From the NCBI GenBank assembly GCA_963691815.1, contig OY829660.1, positions 3,248,466 to 3,312,465 on the forward strand: 64,000 bases of DNA. Direction: 5' to 3'. Position numbers and translations under genes: made by a program. Positions 60,238 through 64,000 of this stretch are shown here, piece by piece. The notes under the pieces are model-generated. The model saw nothing but the letters and a program-made list of their open reading frames with translations, had not been told where the DNA came from and did no database searches. The first letter of the stretch is position 1. Each line of letters opens with the position of its first letter. The DNA is from Echiichthys vipera (Eukaryota > Chordata > Actinopteri > Perciformes > Trachinidae).

Positions 60238-60848
60238 GGGCGCACTCACACTGTCGTTCTGTACCGGGCCAAAACCGGTTTTTCAGCTAAAGCCTAGTAC
60301 GTTTAAGCAGTGTGAGTGCACCCGTTCCGCGCATAACAGCCGACAGCGGGCCGTCCACGGCCTGCTTGAAAGAGGTGGGCTTTAGCAGAGCCGTTTGCAC
60401 ATGTACGAGCACGAGCGTGTGCACGTGTACAAGCACGAGCCCTACGGCGGTAGCGGTATGTGCGCTTGTTCGGACATAGGAAATAGAAGGACCGACCATG
60501 CGCGGACATTTAAAAACAACAACAAGGGCGGTGAAAGGTTCACGTTGGTGTGATGCGGAGGTGGAGTGTTTACTGCAGATTTGGTCGATGAAAAGATTCA
60601 AAAACAGTCGACAAGACGCACAAAAACTCTGAGGTCTATGGAAAGATTTGTAAACAAAGCCACACATCGCCATGACGTCATCAATGCGTGTGGCGTGTTA
60701 CGGCGTGATGACGTATGGACAGCAAGAAGCATTGGCCGAGGCCCAGGTAGTGTGAGTACAAATGGGCCTGGGGCGCGGGGGGAGAGGGAGGGGGGACAAG
60801 TACCCTAAAGCCTGGGTCGCGGTGCGGAAGGACAGTGTGAGTGCGCCC
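60238..60848 (+). mobile_element. Harbinger-like MITE, copy 13 (complete reference copy)
   Basis: 611 bp, with TTA at 60235-60237 and 60849-60851. Terminal inverted repeats begin GGGCGCACTCACACTGTC and end GACAGTGTGAGTGCGCCC. Order inside: a GGGCCAAAAC segment, repeated GTACGAGCACGAGC, a fossil with WCDAEVECLLQIW in one frame and DEKIQK then KNSEVYGKICKQ in the other two, a TGACG cluster, and a G-rich tract. The terminal repeats, the TNA duplication and the Myb/SANT-like fragment point to PIF/Harbinger. Confidence 0.92.
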
Positions 60849-61133
60849 TTAGATGTTATTGCTGGCTAGACCGTTCTTTCAGAGCCCTCCATCTTGTCGG
60901 TTCATGGTCACTGTGTTGACTATGTGTTTTTTTTTTCTCGTTTTGCTTCTTTGTAAACTTTATTCAAACACATTCACCTCTCAGGTCACACTTCAGTCGC
61001 ACAGAACTGCAACTTGAGACCTGACTTGGACTCGATATTTGAGACTTGTGCACAATCTTTTTATTTATGTACTTTTTGGAGCATTAAAACCCGAAGCAGA
61101 ATGTCATTCTCTCCCACAGTGATGCGTAACCGT

Positions 61134-62235
61134 CCACGCTCCACAGATGTCACCATTGAGAACACATGACCTGCGGCTGCTCACTGGGTGTCTCTGTTTT
61201 AAGTGGCAAGGGTTAAGGGGTAGAGTAAGGGGTCAAATTGGGATGCACCCTCACTCCGGCCCCAGCCTATCCAAATATCCAATGTAAACTAGCTTCACCC
61301 CGGGGGCGACCGGTGGCTGATTGGTTAGAGCAGTTGCCCCGTGTAAAGAGGCTGAAGGTCCTCGAGGCAGTGGCCTTTGCTGCATGTCTCCCCCTCTCTT
61401 TCTCTCACCCCATTTCCTGTCTGTCCTATCCAATAAAAGGCTTGAAAGACTGACACACAAATAATTAAGGAAAACTTACTTCCCCTTGTTCAGCTGCTGC
61501 AGTCTCATGACTGTTTGTCATATTGTTTGGCTTTATTAACTTAAAGCAAAGCCGAAACAAAAGAATCGCCGAATGCAACGTCTGTGTTAAACTCAGCTGC
61601 GTAAATTATCAACGTTAGCTTTCTACTAATGTTAGCTGTGTGAGAGGTTAACTGTTAGACTGGCGTTCATTGCATTACTTATTTTTGAGTCCACGCTCCA
61701 CAGATGGCAGCATTGAGGAACACATGACCTGCTGCTGCTCACTGGGTGTCTCTGTTTTAAGTGGCAAGGGTTAAGGGGTAGAGTAAGGGGTCGAATTGGG
61801 ACGCACCCTCACTCCGGCCCCAGCCTATCCAAATATCCAATGTAAACTAGCTTCACCCCGGGGGCGGCCGGTGGCTGATTGGTTAGAGCAGTCGCCCCGT
61901 GTAAAGAGGCTGAAGGTCCTCGAGGCAGTGGCCTTTGCTGCATGTCTCCCCCTCTCTTTCTCTCACCCCATTTCCTGTCTGTCCTTTCCAATAAAAGGCT
62001 TGAAAGACTGACAAAAAAATCACCTTCACTTTGGTCTGCTGCTGCAGTTTCATGACTGTTTGTCATATTGTTTGGCTTTATTAACTTAAAGCAAAGCCGA
62101 AACAAAAGAATCGCCGAATGCGACGTCTGTGTTAAACTCAGCTGCGTAAATTATCAACGTTAGCTTTCTACTAATGTTAGCTTTGTGAGAGGTTAACTGT
62201 AAGACTGGCGTTCATTGCATTACTTATTTTTGAGC
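61134..62235 (+). repeat. Tandem duplication of a roughly 555-bp segment containing a family C SINE
   Basis: Two consecutive, nearly identical units (about 61134-61675 and about 61690-62235). Both start CCACGCTCCACAGATG, carry the SINE (61305-61450 and 61855-62010) and end GCGTTCATTGCATTACTTATTTTTGAG. Sequence between units differs only by small indels, e.g. CACACAAATAATTAAGG against CAAAAAAATCACC. Confidence 0.9.
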
Positions 62236-62264
62236 GTTATCTTATCACTGTTTTTCACAAAATA

Positions 62265-62430
62265 AAGGTTTTTGTTGAAGTGCCTTGGTTATTTAAAAAA
62301 ACATGCTAGTACAGCAGTGGTTTATCAGCCACAGCTGATATTCTATCAAATTCTGAACAATAATGAACAACATTTCAGAATAAGTAAGTAATAAGTATTA
62401 ATAATGTGATCTCTAATTTTGATCTCCAGT
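62265..62430 (+). repeat. Dispersed repeat, second copy
   Basis: Same ordered blocks as at 36980, immediately after the 555-bp tandem duplication. Confidence 0.75.
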
Positions 62431-63904
62431 ATATGAAGCTGTGAAAATACTACCTATCAGCACATTATTTCAGTAACAATATGTCATCAACGGTTTAATC
62501 ATGTTAATGTAGTTCAAGTATTAAATGGATATAATATCGTAAAACGTGTTTCTATTATATCTGATGTGTGTGGATGACCTCAAATGTTTTGCAAAGAAAT
62601 CATTATTTTTACAATTAGCTAACTTAACTGTTAGCTTTCCAAACTAGCTGGTAATGCCATAACATAAGACTGACTCTGTTATCTCTGTAGAACATTGCAC
62701 CAATATTTCTGAGTCTTTAAGTGGAACTGAAGGTACTGATGGGTTTCTTATACAGACACTTGAACATGAGTGTGGCTGAGCTAACTATCGATGTTGACCC
62801 CTACGATTCTGTAAGAATTGAGCTGCCTGATGTCTTGGCAACATCACTACGGTGTCCCATTGATCTGGGATCCAACACAACTTCTTGACTTCTGCGTTTA
62901 TTGATGTGCAAATGTGTCTGGTCTCACCAGTCCATTAAGCTGTCCCCTTCAGCCTTAGAGCTGTTACTGTTGGACTTGCCAGTGTGTGAACTGAGGATAG
63001 CAGTGTCATCTGAGAGAAGACAGAAAGGTCAACTAACACATCCTGTGTTGCTTAGGGCTTTGCAGTGTGCTAAGTTCATTTTCACTTGGTGTGGGCTGTT
63101 TGATAAAAAGAAGCTCATCTGTTAAACTAAGCCAACAAAATTAATTTTGATCCATTAATACTATCAGTTGAGGGTGACTCTTCGGTTGGTGACCAGTCAG
63201 CACCAACTAATGGCGAGATGTTAGAGCGAGGGGGCTGCCAGTGACCGGCGCCCCGAGCAGTTGGGGGTTTGGTGCCTTGCTCAACCGCACCTCTGCAGTG
63301 CCCAGGAGATGAACTGACACCTCTCAAGCCACCAGTCCACGCTCCATTCATGGTCCACACAGGGACTCAAACCAGCAAACCTCCGGTTCCCAGCCAAGTC
63401 ACCTATGGACTGAGCTACGTTAGTGGTAACAAGAAGTATAAGATGCTTACACATAAAAAATAAACATTACTAACTACAAATGTGTTTCCAATGATCAAAA
63501 TAATGTCATGTTTGTATCTATTGTGTCCTGCTTCCTGTTTCATTCCAACCCTCCGGACCTTTTCGCTGACTCAGGTCAGGAAACAGACAGCTTCCTGGGA
63601 GCCTCAGTGTCCAAACCGTCCTTGAAGCCGACACTGGGACAGCCAGAACAGGAAATGAAGAGGCAGTGATGTCACACATGGGGCAGACCAGCTCTTTGGT
63701 TCACAGGTGTGGCTACAGTGTAAATCTATCATCACCAGCAGCTGCCGCCTCAAAACAGCCAACTGGGGAAGTGGCATGCATCATATCACATCCTGTTTGT
63801 CGGATAGGTGAGGGGCTCATTTCTGGTCTGACCATGGCCTAAACAAAAAGTAGAATGAAGCAACAATTATGCATGTTTTCATCTGGTTTGTGCTGCTTTT
63901 GGAT
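62431..63904. other. Intergenic, apart from the SINE at 63210
   Basis: An open frame at about 62900-63125 shows no recognisable family. Nothing else seen. Confidence 0.4.
63210..63418 (-). mobile_element. SINE (family A), - copy
   Basis: GGCGAGATGTTAGAGCGAGG through GGCGCCCCGAGCAGTTGGGG and the head complement GTCACCTATGGACTGAGCTA. Confidence 0.8.
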
Positions 63905-64000
63905 TATTATTATTTGGCCTTTCATGCATTTATTTAGATAGACAGCTGGGGGAGGACAGGAAATCGGAAAAAGAGAGGGGCGACAAGCAGCAAAAGGGCC
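63905..64000 (-). mobile_element. SINE-like repeat (family C), cut by the window end
   Basis: The reverse complement reads GGCCCTTTTGCTGCTTGTCG, then CCCCTCTCTTT and TTTCCTGTCCTCC, like the family C body. Confidence 0.5.

Overview
The window looks like nuclear DNA of a teleost fish. It has spliced vertebrate genes with GT-AG introns, very long CA/GT microsatellites, and a dense mixture of fish-type SINEs, L2-like and other LINE fragments, Tc1-like elements and MITEs. No bacterial operon, CRISPR array, rRNA or functional tRNA gene was seen. Most long open frames are low-complexity artefacts of GT, TA, TCTG or minisatellite tracts, or fragments of transposon proteins.

Two complete protein genes can be assembled by eye, both on the + strand. 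(1) mat2b, the regulatory beta subunit of methionine adenosyltransferase II: 7 coding exons between 12223 and 15083, 335 aa, with a possible alternative first exon at 11899. (2) A carnitine O-acetyltransferase-like gene: 14 coding exons between 20932 and 32362, 627 aa. The second keeps the catalytic His, the CoA-binding lysines and an intact frame, but several normally invariant carnitine-pocket motifs are replaced. The genes are about 5.8 kb apart. Nothing in the sequence suggests that they work together; they look like chance neighbours.

Layout: 1-11.2 kb is repeat-rich intergenic DNA, with a long inverted repeat at 6.6-7.3 kb and an inverted SINE pair at 10.1-10.7 kb. mat2b occupies 11.9-16.6 kb including likely 3' UTR. 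From 16.9 to 20.8 kb lie a SINE seeding a 139-unit GT array, a Tc1 fragment, a LINE fragment, a 19-bp minisatellite and an antisense L2 LINE ending about 110 bp before the second gene. The carnitine acyltransferase-like gene fills 20.9-32.5 kb, and its introns hold a 118-unit GT array, three minisatellites, a 16-bp-TSD SINE, a MITE and a LINE. From 32.7 to 64 kb I recognise no complete gene. It holds SINEs, MITEs, a solo LTR, a Tc1-like element, LINE fragments, microsatellites and long unassigned stretches.

The most coherent novel-looking item is a MITE family: 13 copies or remnants in 64 kb, about 0.6 kb when complete. It has a terminal repeat beginning GGGCGCACTCACACTGTCCT, 3-bp TNA target duplications, and a shared frameshifted fossil of a Myb/SANT-like domain, which points to a PIF/Harbinger origin. 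Other points to follow up are the five-fold repeat of the mat2b exon-1 splice donor, the intronic array of palindromic AATAAA units, and the altered active site of the acyltransferase paralogue. All homology calls are from memory of family motifs; no search was run.
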